A DNA stretch of 20,000 nt from Trachelipus rathkii (Eukaryota; Arthropoda; Malacostraca; Isopoda; Trachelipodidae): positions 1 through 20,000 of the forward strand of contig JABUQX010018348.1 of NCBI GenBank assembly GCA_015478945.1, read 5' to 3'. Both the position numbers and the translations under genes were made by a program. The notes under the pieces are model-generated. The model did not search any database, was not told where the DNA came from, and was given only the letters and a program-made list of their open reading frames with translations. Below are positions 9,938-20,000 of the stretch, piece by piece; positions within the stretch are counted from its first letter, which is position 1; each line of letters opens with the position of its first letter.

Positions 9938-11326
9938 AGTCACTAGACATACTCTTTCAACCGAAATTTAAATTTGAAAAGAGGTCAAGGTATGTGTGGT
10001 TGTAACATAGGGTCCATCTGAAGGTATGTGAGAAGAGTAACTTTCTGGATAAATTGAATGAGTTTTTAGATTGGCGTGAGTAAGTCTTCAGGTTATTGGT
10101 GGCATCTTAAAGGTTCACAGTGTCGATCAGCAAAAGGATGGTCTAGAGGAAAATTTGGCATGAGAAGTAAATCGATATGCGTAGACGCGTAATTATTTCT
10201 GTTAGAAAAGCTATTTGCTAAAGTAACTATATCCTTCAAAACATAAGAATTCAATAATATACTAAGTGGTGAAGTGCGAGCATGTATTGAAGTGAATACG
10301 AATTGATTCAGTTTGCATTGATGAGAAGATGCTGGCATGCTATGGTGATGGATGTTAAATCAGCTGGCTGATGATTATCGGACATATTTGTTTAGCTAAG
10401 CATTTAGTTAGTGGAAACTTGGATGGAGAGAAAAGTAAGAGACAGTGGAATAATTCCAGAGTTGACAGTTATGATTAACCCGTTCATCAAGAAAAAGCTA
10501 TTACCGCGCTGCCAACTAATCGTTGAAGTGTGAATAAATTGAAACCTGAACAAATCGGCTGACACAAATGAAGGAAGCCCTTAGAAAGTTCAAAGAAGTA
10601 TTGGATTGCTTAAAATAAAGTATAATGTCTTTGCTATAATGATGGAATGACGGTGTGATGCAAGCTGTAATAATTAAGAGTAAAAAAAAAAAGAAGAGTG
10701 GGTGAATGTACTAAAAAATCAAATGATGAGTTTCAAAAACGAAAATGTTTGGAATTATATAAAAAGGAAAAAGGAAAGACTAAAAGTTGCCTACGTTGAG
10801 AAAAAAGAGTTAAATGAACATTTTGGAAGAAAGTGGAATTGAACTACAAGGGAATAGAACTTTCTGGAAGAAGCCGCATGAATCGTTTAAGAATGGAGTA
10901 GGAATCGTATAGAAATGAGATAAGGATGCGTGCTTTCGAACTAGATGAAATGGATGCGAGAAGAGAGTGGAGGGTACACCTTGAAAATCTTCATAACATT
11001 GGTGTAAAGGTGAATGTGTGTAGGTTTGATGGTACAAGAAGAAAGAGGTATTTGGGGACTTAGCTTCAATTTATAGGAGACCTGTAATGAGTAGGCGTGA
11101 GAAATAAGAATGGCAAATCTGAAGGCATAGATGGAATTACTGGTAAATTTACAAGAATGGAGGCGAGATGTGATGAAGGATTTGGAATTGTATGACAAAG
11201 CCCTTAATAGAGGGTATATCCGAGAGATTGAAGAAGAGCAGTAATAGTACCCATATATAAGGGTAAGGGGGATAAAGGGAACTGTAGGAACTATAGAAGA
11301 ATTGGTTTATCAAGTAGTTGTAGGAT
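9938..11326 (+). pseudogene. RTE-like retrotransposon, 5' half (endonuclease to early RT)
   Basis: It starts with sequence homologous to the minus-strand endonuclease fragment at 5455-5597 (KFKFEK, then a degenerate VVVT-GPSEG). The middle, about 10100-10680, is too eroded to read with confidence. Later parts are clear: KKEKERLKVAYVEKKELNEH (about 10765-10825), then GIELQGNRTFWKK, YRRPVMS and MANLKA, and finally PIYKGKGDKGNCRNYRRIGL at 11250-11309. This last piece is the first conserved RT block of the clade. Multiple stops and shifts are present. The coding match ends at about 11326, where a TA microsatellite begins. Confidence 0.75.
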
Positions 11327-11400
11327 ATATATATATATATATATATAAATATATATAATACTAATATATATACGTCTTATATGGTATTTACGTATTATTA
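11325..11400. repeat. Short (TA)n microsatellite at the RTE boundary
   Basis: A TA run, 11325-11347, followed by imperfect TA-rich sequence. It marks the right end of recognisable retrotransposon sequence. Confidence 0.85.
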
Positions 11401-13849
11401 TATAAGAACAGTACTGGAAAATTATTAATTTATATTTATTAATAAATAAGTTATTAATTAGATAAACAAATTAATATTAAAACAAATAACATTTAATAGA
11501 ATATAATAAATAATATGAAAATAGCATTTATTTTTTTTTATAATTAAGACTAGACTATGCTTAAGTTATAATTATAAGGATCGTAGTAGCCTAATAGAAA
11601 ATTTACATTTTGATGCTCTTATATAAAATATGTATCGAAATGCCAGTATGATTAACAGACGTGCAAGAGATTAATCCAACATGATATTATTGAATATCAC
11701 ACTCGAAAACAGAGACAAAGTCCAACTAATTAACCAACTCTATCTATACTAACATCTATACCTATATTCACGGAGACATTTCACACTTATCATTGTTATA
11801 TTTAGTTCTATATGTGCAAGACGCGAGCGCAGCGCACGCGAGCACGCACACATACACTAAGTTCTATATAAAGAGTAGATTTATTGGAGTTATGATTAAC
11901 AGACTGATAAAAAAAATGAAGTCCAAATCAGAAGAACATAAATTATGTAAACCTTTGTGTTGTGCATTAAATTCACTCTCAACTATTTATAATATAAATA
12001 ATATATTATATAAATAATAATTATAAGTAGAGAAACACCTTAAATATAACAATGTAATAAATTAATTAATTAATAATAATAAAATAATAATAAATAATCA
12101 TAATAATAATAAAAATAGTATAATAATAATTAATAATAAATAACAAATAAAAAAATAATAATAATAAAAATAAAAAATAAAAATGATTACTGTGATTATT
12201 ATATTAATTATTAATCTATCTATATTATTATTAAATAATTCTTTATATATTTACATTTTTTATATTATTAGTATATTTATATTATATTTTATATTAATAT
12301 CATTTATTAGGTTTAATTCTATATTATTTATTATGTATTAAATTATTTAATTTACAATTATTAATTATATTATTTATTTATTATATCATAATTATTATTA
12401 TTATGTTAATATTATTATTATATATAATACTTTATTATTTATTAATATTTTATATATTATTTCACCATACTTGATTATATTTATTTAATTATTAATTATA
12501 ATACTAATTATTAATTATATAATTTAATTATTATATTAATTTAATTATATATATTCATTATATTATTATTATTATTAGTATTATTATTTATATCGTAATT
12601 ATTAACTTATTTATTATTATATTATATAATTCATTATAATTCTTTTATATCATCGAGTAGTGGTATACTAGGGAATAGTCGTACTATTAATGCTCGTGTG
12701 AAGTTTATATGTCACTAAATATAATTTTAGAAATAGTTATAATATGAGTATATAACCTATAATTAATATTATATTTATATTATAGACCATTTGTTCTGCA
12801 GCTTAGTATTTTTTTATTTTAACATATAAGTATAAATAACATAAAATTAAGAATGAGTCTTTTTTTATTTTGTATTTATTTATTTAATTATATTTTTACT
12901 CTTATTATATTAAAAAATTATACATATAGCATTTTTTTTTTTTACTAAATTATTCTATCAAGTAGAATAAATCGATAATGTTTTTATTTATATTTATTAT
13001 TTATTTCTCAGACATTAAAAAATTACTACGGCGATTATTGTTTTATATATTATGATATCACGTCTAAAAAGCGACCATGTGATTATATATACATAGTATG
13101 AAAAATTTCGTAGAAGACCGGTGAGAACAAGATATATAATAAAAAAGAATAATATATTAAGTAAACGCTTATTAAAAAACCTAGAATATAAGTAATATAA
13201 TACTTAATGCCTAATTATAGCTATCATTAACACTATTTCTATATACTTTAGCCTATATTTATATCTCGAACAACCACAATCAATGTAAGTAGTATTGAAT
13301 ATCAGATATATATACCATTATCAAATATTTACAGTGACATATACTAAATACTTGATAATTGCCTACGTTAGCTACATTTCTCACAATCTTTACAATAGTA
13401 AACCAGTTGATAATGTAACACTAATATTAATTTAGTATGTATTTCCATCTCACCTTAGCGCTTCTTAACCCCAAATTGTTCTCTTTCTCATTATCACTTT
13501 CGTAATAATAATTCAATATTCTATTATATACCTACTATTATTACTGTTTCTTATATAATATCTAAATTATTATTATATGTCAGATTCTGAGCTCTACATC
13601 AATCAAATCACTTTTAAATTCGGCGTGTCTGAAATATAACGCCTTAATAGGGGAATCCATCAGTATACTCATTCTATCTCATTAATATATATATAATAGT
13701 ACCTGCAACATTCATTGAGGAAACTGATTACTACTTGACATGCGTGAATTGAATACTTTATATACGTATATATACAGATATAACCTCTCTTTTAATAAAA
13801 CATTGTCTATTAGCGCTAATACCTAATAATATAAAAGTATATTAGTGTA
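11401..13849. other. AT-rich non-coding stretch
   Basis: The composition is overwhelmingly A and T, with an almost pure A/T block at about 11995-12640 made of decayed AAT/ATT and TTAATTA units. I find no open frame with domain-like content, no further cysteine-rich exon and no RNA gene. It could be a long intron of the minus-strand gene to its right or plain intergenic DNA. A short CpG-rich patch lies at 11816-11855. Confidence 0.6.
11816..11855. other. CpG-rich island of about 40 bases in AT-rich DNA
   Basis: A short run of alternating purine and pyrimidine built from ACGCGAGCGC, AGCGCACGCG and AGCACGCACACATACAC. It is conspicuous against surroundings that are almost all A and T. It could be an element remnant or a Z-DNA-prone patch. 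No function can be assigned. Confidence 0.5.
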
Positions 13850-14030
13850 TAGTATATATGTCCTCATAAATCTAAAATGAATGAATCTGAGGATCATAGA
13901 ATGATTTTAATATATGCCGTCTCGATCAGCTATTGGGATTCGAACACGTGATATATATACTATTTTACAATACGTAGTAATCATCAGTGCGCGAGCTAGA
14001 TACTGACCTGATTATACTAGATTGGTGAAT
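13850..14030 (-). repeat. Candidate tRNA-derived SINE
   Basis: On the minus strand, GTTCGAATCCC at 13945-13935 matches the RNA polymerase III B box (GWTCRANNC) exactly. About 45 bases upstream, TAGCTCGCGC at 13998-13989 is a possible but weak A box (TRGYNNARNGG). The sequence is more complex than its surroundings. There is no convincing acceptor stem or cloverleaf, so a real tRNA gene is unlikely. No poly-A or SSR tail or flanking duplication was located. Confidence 0.35.
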
Positions 14031-15655
14031 CTGAATCTTCTCTGTACTTTCTTCTGTTTCTCATCTTGAGACTACTTTCTCTTCTTACTCACTTCATATT
14101 TAAATCTGAACTTATGTTTGATTGTAATGAGGCTAAATAAAAATCTCATTATGAATTATAATACAATATCATCAAGTTTATTTAAATGTAAAATCCTTAC
14201 AGCAAATAAGTATCTAGTCTTAAGCAGACTCCCTACTATAAAAACTATAATTGAGAGCATAGATTATAATATTATAATTAGTTCCTTTACTTGATGAAAA
14301 AATATATATCTCTGCTTAATGAGAATACACAGTATAGGTATGTTGTTCCTGAAAATAATTCATATATTTTAGATAAAAACTGTTATGCTCGACATTTATT
14401 TTTGAATTAATATAATTCATTCCTATGGACAGATGGGGATTTTAGACGCATAAATGATATTATATAGATATGGCTGTTTTCAAATCTAATGCGAAAGGAA
14501 GCTGTATTGCTTAGAGAATAAATGTAAATTAAATCAAATATTATAGGTCCCCTCACATGAGATTTATCAAGGCAAGAGGGCTTTTTATTTCTATTTAATT
14601 TTAGTTATTCTAGAAAATTATAATATAATGAATCTCTTATACCAAACGACAAAAAAATTAAAAGGAAAATACCAGAAAACTGAAATTAAGTGAGTAGAGT
14701 GACTGTTGAAACTCTCATCCTATCTTTACTTTATATCAAGTGTAATTCCTTTTACATAATTTATGTGATAAATCATTATGATGTACATGTCGACAGTGGC
14801 AGCTCTTAAAGACTAACAGTATTTGTGCTTTGCATAAGAATATAATTATACAAAAAATTATATATTATATTAATAATAAATAAATAACCAACTATAATAC
14901 TATAAATGGAATTTTCAATAACCGCCAAAAAGCTATATATTAAAACTTTTTATATTTTTAGTTACTCATTGCAATAAAACTAATTAATTATAATCATTAT
15001 TTAATCATATATCACTATATAAATGATTTATCCTTCGTACTATAATGTTACTGTTAAAATTTGGAATGTAGACGTTCATAATTATATTGCAACTACAGGA
15101 AATACTGTGCTCACATTGGTTCATATAATATAGATTCCCAGGATACTCTATTTAACTTTACGTAAAACTCAGTAGAGCAATCCGTTACTATGTAGCTACA
15201 TATCAAAAAAATATTTACTTTGTTCCTTATGAAATACTTCATAATATATATAATTATATTAATATTATATTAGATATATATATAATCATATATATAATTA
15301 TAATATATATATATAATCATATATAATATAAGACTATATTAATATTAAATAATATATAATTATTATATACTATTATTAATAATATATTAAATTAATAATA
15401 TATATTATATATATATATATAATTAGAGAGAAGAAGAGAGAATCAATAAGAAGAGATGAGATATGAAGTGAAGATGAGAGTATAATAGAGAGTAAATAGA
15501 AGATGTCAATCTACTCGCGCATCTGTAAACACTCTAGTATGATACGGTATATACAGTAACACCACGTGAGATTCGATACATATATATATCATAGGCTAGC
15601 GTCTCCAAAAGCTGCTACGTATCGAATAGCAGCATACATTATTCTACTAGTATTT
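14031..15655. other. AT-rich non-coding stretch
   Basis: No coding signal or recognisable element. Dense TA/ATT imperfect repeats lie at about 15240-15420, followed by a GA-rich strand-asymmetric patch (GAGAGAAGAAGAG type) at about 15424-15505. The gene ending at 15777 may continue through here as intron, but I found no further half-domain with the CC signature in any minus-strand frame. Confidence 0.55.
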
Positions 15656-15725
15656 ATCAATAACTGAATAAAAATTTGAGCTTTTTATAAATCAATAACT
15701 GAATAAAAATTTGAGCTTTTTATAA
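15656..15725. repeat. Perfect 35-bp tandem duplication
   Basis: The 35-base unit starting ATCAATAACTGAATAAAAAT occurs twice back to back (15656-15690 and 15691-15725) without a mismatch. It lies about 50 bases downstream of the last recognised exon on the minus strand. Confidence 0.9.
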
Positions 15726-15776
15726 ATAACCATTATAATAATTATTTAACAATTACGGAATTCTAGATATACTAAC

Positions 15777-16175
15777 CCTACAGTAACTATCTGCAAAGTG
15801 CCACCAATCATTGTACATCTTAGTTGAGAACATCCCTCCAAGGTCATCGTTTCCCCTTCCTTTAAAGAAGTGCCATTCTGAGTATAGCATCTTTCTAAAA
15901 GAACATCCCTTCCTGGATAAGAGGAATTTTTAAGTTCTCTTTCTCTTCTCAAAAGCATCTGTAAAGGAGTAACGTTCTCTTTCCGGCGTTCCACAAGGTT
16001 TTCTTTTTTGGTAAAGTCTACTTTGCTAATATTTTTTGGTGTGTAAGAGACTGGGTCTGCGCTTTCAATGACGTTGATACATTCAAATCGGGCCATGCAA
16101 CAAAGAGGGAAATTTAAGGTTTCTTGTGGTACAATGGTACAACCTTGAGGAATCTCTTTTTCAGTGATTTTACAT
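15777..16175 (-). CDS. SVWC tandem protein, exon 4 of those visible
   Basis: The exon is 399 nt: one base, 132 whole codons, two bases (phase 2 at both ends). The acceptor is ATTAG before 16175 and the likely donor is GG/GTTAGT at 15777/15776. It begins with cysteine 4 of a domain (CKITEKEIPQGC), then FPLCCMARFEC closes that domain. A linker of about 63 residues contains ERRKEN and RRERELKN, basic sites of the R-x-x-R type. It then opens a new domain with CYTQNG, EGETMTLEGC and SQLRC. The (AAT)n microsatellite of the intron begins only 8 bases upstream of the acceptor. If the donor is ignored the frame runs on to a stop at 15748-15746, giving a short alternative tail ending in Cys. The exon that should supply cysteines 4-8 was not found in this window. 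Confidence 0.72.
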
Positions 16176-16182
16176 CTAATAC

Positions 16183-16607
<425 letters not shown>

Positions 16608-16756
16608 AAAAAGTTTTAACTAACTACTAAGGAATTTTAACTATGTGAATAATATTTTCCTGCTCTTTTACTCTATCACTGAAAATTTTTGAGAAAGAAA
16701 TTAAATTTTTTTTCTGAATACATTATAAAGATCTGGTAAATATAATACAAACTTAC

Positions 16757-17251
16757 CTTACTAACACTAAAGAAGTAGTGTTGTTCAACGAGACACATCT
16801 GACCTCTGCACAACCAGAAACCGTAATGGCCTCTCCTAAACTAAGGTTTCCATTAGGGGTGATGCATTCATCCAAACTTTCCTCGGTTTTCGTTTGTGAT
16901 GCAGCTTTTAAACCATTTTCTCTTTTGGATCTTTTATTAAGGCTTGAAATTTTTGCTGAGTTGCTTTTAGCTTTATTGAAGATTACTGATTCTTCGGAAA
17001 GAGTTTCTACAGCAGAAGGATTAACTGTAATGCTTTCGTAATCCACATCAGTATTATTTAAATCGAACTTTTTATAAGTTTCATTTGTAGTTAGCATAGT
17101 TATATTATCAGAAGTATATGTTATAGGAATTATTTTAACTACTTCTTTGACACATTTAAATGTCACTTGGCAACATGCGGGATAGTGGGTGTCGTGAGGG
17201 GAGAGAATTATTTCACATCCAGGAGGTATGTTTACTTCCTTTTCTTTGCAG
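16757..17251 (-). CDS. SVWC tandem protein, exon 3 of those visible
   Basis: The exon is 495 nt: one base, 164 codons, two bases. The acceptor is ACACATTTCAG ending at 17252, with a good pyrimidine-rich tract. The donor is AAG/GTAAGT at 16757/16756, a perfect consensus. It encodes CKEKEVNIPPGC, then HYPACCQVTFKC, which closes one domain. A linker of about 95 residues is rich in Ser, Thr and Asn and contains NKRSKRENG, an R-x-K-R furin-type site. Then CITPNG, LGEAITVSGC and AEVRC open the next domain. Several N-x-S/T sequons lie in the linker. The open frame continues upstream of the acceptor into the intron by chance; cysteine spacing and splice signals put the true start at 17251. This is the best-supported exon of the set. 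Confidence 0.8.
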
Positions 17252-17283
17252 CTGAAATGTGTGCAAAAATTAGAATCTTTCAA

Positions 17284-17836
<553 letters not shown>

Positions 17837-17965
17837 AGATATTTTGAGACATGAAACAAAGACAACAAAAACAATATATAAAAATAATAACTTTGAAACC
17901 TGTTAAACTTTAATTAAGTTTGTAATTAACATAAATATCTTTTTTTTTTTTTTTATCAAACAAAC

Positions 17966-18418
17966 CTGACCATCATTAACGTTAGACTATTCTTCTTATT
18001 AACGCAACGAAGTTGGGTACAGTTGGGCATCGACACTCTCTCTCTTACCCTGATAATACCAGTATCAGTTCGGCATCCGATAACATCTTCATCCTTAGAA
18101 TTATTCAAATTATTTCTAGTCTCAATTCTTCTTTCAGCATTTGCTCTGCTAGTTTCGTTATTGTTATCTTCTTTAGTTCCATTAAGGTTCACAGAACTTT
18201 CACTTAATCCGTCTTTTGGTTTATTACGATTCTCTACAGGATTTTCAGAATTGCTTAGGTTCACTTTACTAGTATTATAAGGGGTATATACTGCTTCAAA
18301 CAGTTCTGTGACTATTTCCTCACAAGTAAATGCAACCTCACAGCATTTTGGAAACTCTTTAGGAGTAGAATTTGACTTTTTGCATCCTTCTGGGACTTCA
18401 ACAGTAGTAACGTCACAT
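17966..18418 (-). CDS. SVWC tandem protein, exon 2 of those visible
   Basis: The exon is 453 nt: one base, 150 codons, two bases. The acceptor is TATTTCAG before 18418, directly after the (ATT)n tract. The donor is CAG/GTTTGT at 17966/17965, a weaker consensus. It encodes CDVTTVEVPEGC, then FPKCCEVAFTC, a linker of about 83 residues very rich in Asn, Ser and Glu with several N-x-S/T sequons and a dibasic site (NAERRIETR), then CRTDTG, RERVSMPNC and TQLRC to open the next domain. Translation is open through the whole exon with no internal stop. The linker here is the only one of the four lacking an R-x-x-R site, although it has Arg-Arg. Confidence 0.8.
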
Positions 18419-18422
18419 CTGA

Positions 18423-18678
<256 letters not shown>

Positions 18679-18683
18679 ATTAT

Positions 18684-19074
<391 letters not shown>

Positions 19075-19346
19075 TATATAAAATGTATACGATATCTTTA
19101 GGGGTAAACTTTTCTTAGTGCAATTATTATTATTAAGACAATAAAGTGCGCTTAATTGGTCAATTAGTCATTAATATTTATAGTTATGTGAAATATTAAT
19201 TTATTAAATGTAATTTATATTTATAATGAATAATTATTTTATTGCAATACTATGTGTGAAATAGTTTATTCAAATTTAAATCGATAATATAAGTTTGCAA
19301 TTAAATTTGAAATAAAAGATATATGATTTTTAGCTCGGTTCCTTAC
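19075..19346 (-). other. AT-rich intron sequence upstream of the microsatellite
   Basis: The remainder of the intron, bounded on the right by the donor GG/GTAAGG at 19347/19346. No coding content. Confidence 0.6.
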
Positions 19347-19810
19347 CCAAGAAGATGCAGATTATAAGATCCGTTTATCAAAAGGCACTTGCCCTCTTGG
19401 CATCCTGGCAGAGGAATGACCTTGCCTAATAAAAAGGTGCCATTTTCAGTAATGCATTTGTTCATAATTTCTTCAACTGTTTGATTCGGCATGATTCTGG
19501 ATGTTAAATCTCTTTTGAATCGTTTTTGACTGTTCAATATTTTCTTTGGTGACATTGATGATCTCTTCAATTTTCCAACAAGTTTCTCTTGTTAATATTC
19601 AATCATTCATCATTTTTCCAAAAGAGTAAATTATTAACAGCATTTACTCCTGCACGACTTAAATGATCCTTTGTATAATGAACAGGAGCGACTTCAATGA
19701 CCTTCTTAACACAAACCACTTTGGCTCTGCAGCATTCAGGAAAAGGTTTCTCAGTTACCGGTGGGACAACTTTGCATCCTTTTGGTAGCTTCTCAAGGTC
19801 ATGAGGACAA
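19347..19810 (-). CDS. SVWC tandem protein, exon 1 of those visible, with an internal frame break
   Basis: The acceptor is TTGCCAG before 19810 and the donor GG/GTAAGG at 19347/19346. The first part (19810 to 19606) reads CPHDLEKLPKGC, then PFPECCRAKVVC, closing a domain, followed by linker and a stop at 19605-19603. The second part (open from 19591) reads KLVGKLKRSS, then QKRFKRDLTSR with an R-x-K-R site, then CITENG, GKVIPLPGC and QEGKC. All three frames have stops around 19605-19592. Splicing out 62 bases (19647-19586, GTAAAT to AAGAG) would keep the frame and give a 402-nt exon with the same phase-2 ends as its sisters; the acceptor lacks a good pyrimidine tract. Otherwise the break is a mutation or an assembly error. 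Confidence 0.65.
19586..19647 (-). other. Possible 62-nt mini-intron inside the linker
   Basis: GT at 19647-19646 (GGA/GTAAATG) and AG at 19587-19586 (CAAGAG/AAA). Removal restores an open frame of the right phase across both halves of the exon. No other visible exon has an intron in its linker. The signal quality is modest, so this is a hypothesis. Confidence 0.35.
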
Positions 19811-19815
19811 CTGGC

Positions 19816-19882
<67 letters not shown>

Positions 19883-19899
19883 TAATAATAATAATAATT
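19816..19899. repeat. (AAT)n microsatellite abutting an acceptor site
   Basis: An AAT tract starting four bases upstream (on the transcript) of the acceptor dinucleotide at 19812-19811 and running to about 19899. It reads ATT on the transcribed strand. Confidence 0.95.
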
Positions 19900-20000
19900 T
19901 CTGTGGGCGGGGTCTGTACAAGCTTTATGATTGTGTAGCCTTATTTTTACATACGCTGAGTTGCCAAATTGAAGCAGCTCGTTTGAGGTTTTATAATAAT
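19900..20000. other. Unassigned sequence at the right edge
   Basis: About 100 bases of unique sequence with a GGGCGGGG patch at 19907-19913. By the gene model it should be intron. I see no half-domain with the expected cysteine spacing in it. Confidence 0.5.

Larger units (their letters stand above)
8600..11326 (-). mobile_element. RTE-like non-LTR retrotransposon copy with its 5' half inverted
   Basis: Two halves of one retrotransposon lie head to head. The 3' half (RT from just before motif A to the C-terminus) reads on the minus strand from 9937 to about 8797. The 5' half (endonuclease to the first part of RT) reads on the plus strand from 9938 to 11326. The 5' half stops within RT at NYRRIGLSSSCRI and the 3' half begins at EGLIGEEQGAF. 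In this clade those two motifs lie only about 10-15 residues apart, so almost nothing is missing. The element is 5'-truncated in the endonuclease. Both outer edges lie in TA-rich microsatellite. This is the arrangement that twin priming makes during integration; a later local inversion is the alternative. Confidence 0.75.

Noticed and set aside
13700..13760. Possible missing SVWC half domain with TGTTGC (Cys-Cys) on the minus strand
   Set aside because: The Phe-Pro motif and the Cys-Cys codons are in different frames, and no P-GC or final cysteine is present at the right spacing.
13880..14010. True tRNA gene
   Set aside because: Only the B box matches well; I could not form acceptor, D and anticodon stems, so a SINE remnant is the better guess.
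15656..15725. CRISPR-like or regulatory direct repeat
   Set aside because: Only two contiguous copies without spacers in eukaryotic DNA: a simple tandem duplication.
16778..17041. Plus-strand open frame opposite SVWC exon 3
   Set aside because: It lies antisense to a well-supported exon, has no recognisable domain and is a shadow of the minus-strand reading.
18013..18280. Plus-strand open frames opposite SVWC exon 2
   Set aside because: Antisense shadows of the exon; the hydrophobic Ser/Leu content comes from the complement of Asn/Glu/Arg codons.

Overview
This is a eukaryotic, non-coding-rich window. The genome is extremely rich in microsatellites: long (AAT/ATT)n, (ATG)n and (TA)n runs fill several kilobases. 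It carries degraded Jockey-like and RTE-like non-LTR retrotransposons, a ZBED5-type hAT transposon, and part of an intron-containing gene for a cysteine-rich secreted-type protein. This mix resembles arthropod genomes, and I infer a decapod crustacean such as a shrimp, crab or crayfish. That is inference from style and element types, not proof. No bacterial-type gene, rRNA, CRISPR array or clear tRNA gene is present.

Layout. Positions 1-1,420 are one compound microsatellite whose unit changes stepwise. Positions 1,490-5,445 hold non-LTR remains: a short reverse transcriptase (RT) scrap, then a frameshifted Jockey-like copy. A 1,907-bp hAT element (3406-5312) is inserted into that copy, with 16-bp terminal inverted repeats and an exact 8-bp target duplication. 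From 5,446 to about 6,180 there is a minus-strand RTE endonuclease fragment and its upstream sequence. Positions 6,186-8,600 are mostly (TA)n and (ATT)n with a few unique patches and one 160-bp tandem duplication. Positions 8,600-11,326 hold one RTE-like copy whose 5' half is inverted relative to its 3' half, in the geometry expected from twin priming. Positions 11,327-15,650 are very AT-rich with no recognisable gene; one tRNA-like SINE candidate lies near 13.9 kb.

The only host gene I can support lies on the minus strand from 19,810 to 15,777 and runs off the window at its 5' end. At least four exons encode a tandem array of 8-cysteine domains with the spacing C-x17/18-C-x4-C-x13-C-x10-C-x12/13-CC-x5-C. 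I read these as single-domain von Willebrand factor C (SVWC/Vago-like) domains: three complete and two halves. Every intron falls between cysteines 3 and 4 in phase 2. Each exon therefore carries the back half of one domain, a long polar linker and the front half of the next. Each linker contains basic sites, three of the four with an R-x-x-R motif, so the product may be a precursor cut into several single-domain peptides. The introns are packed with (AAT/ATT)n, which in three cases reaches to within 3-8 bases of the 3' splice site.
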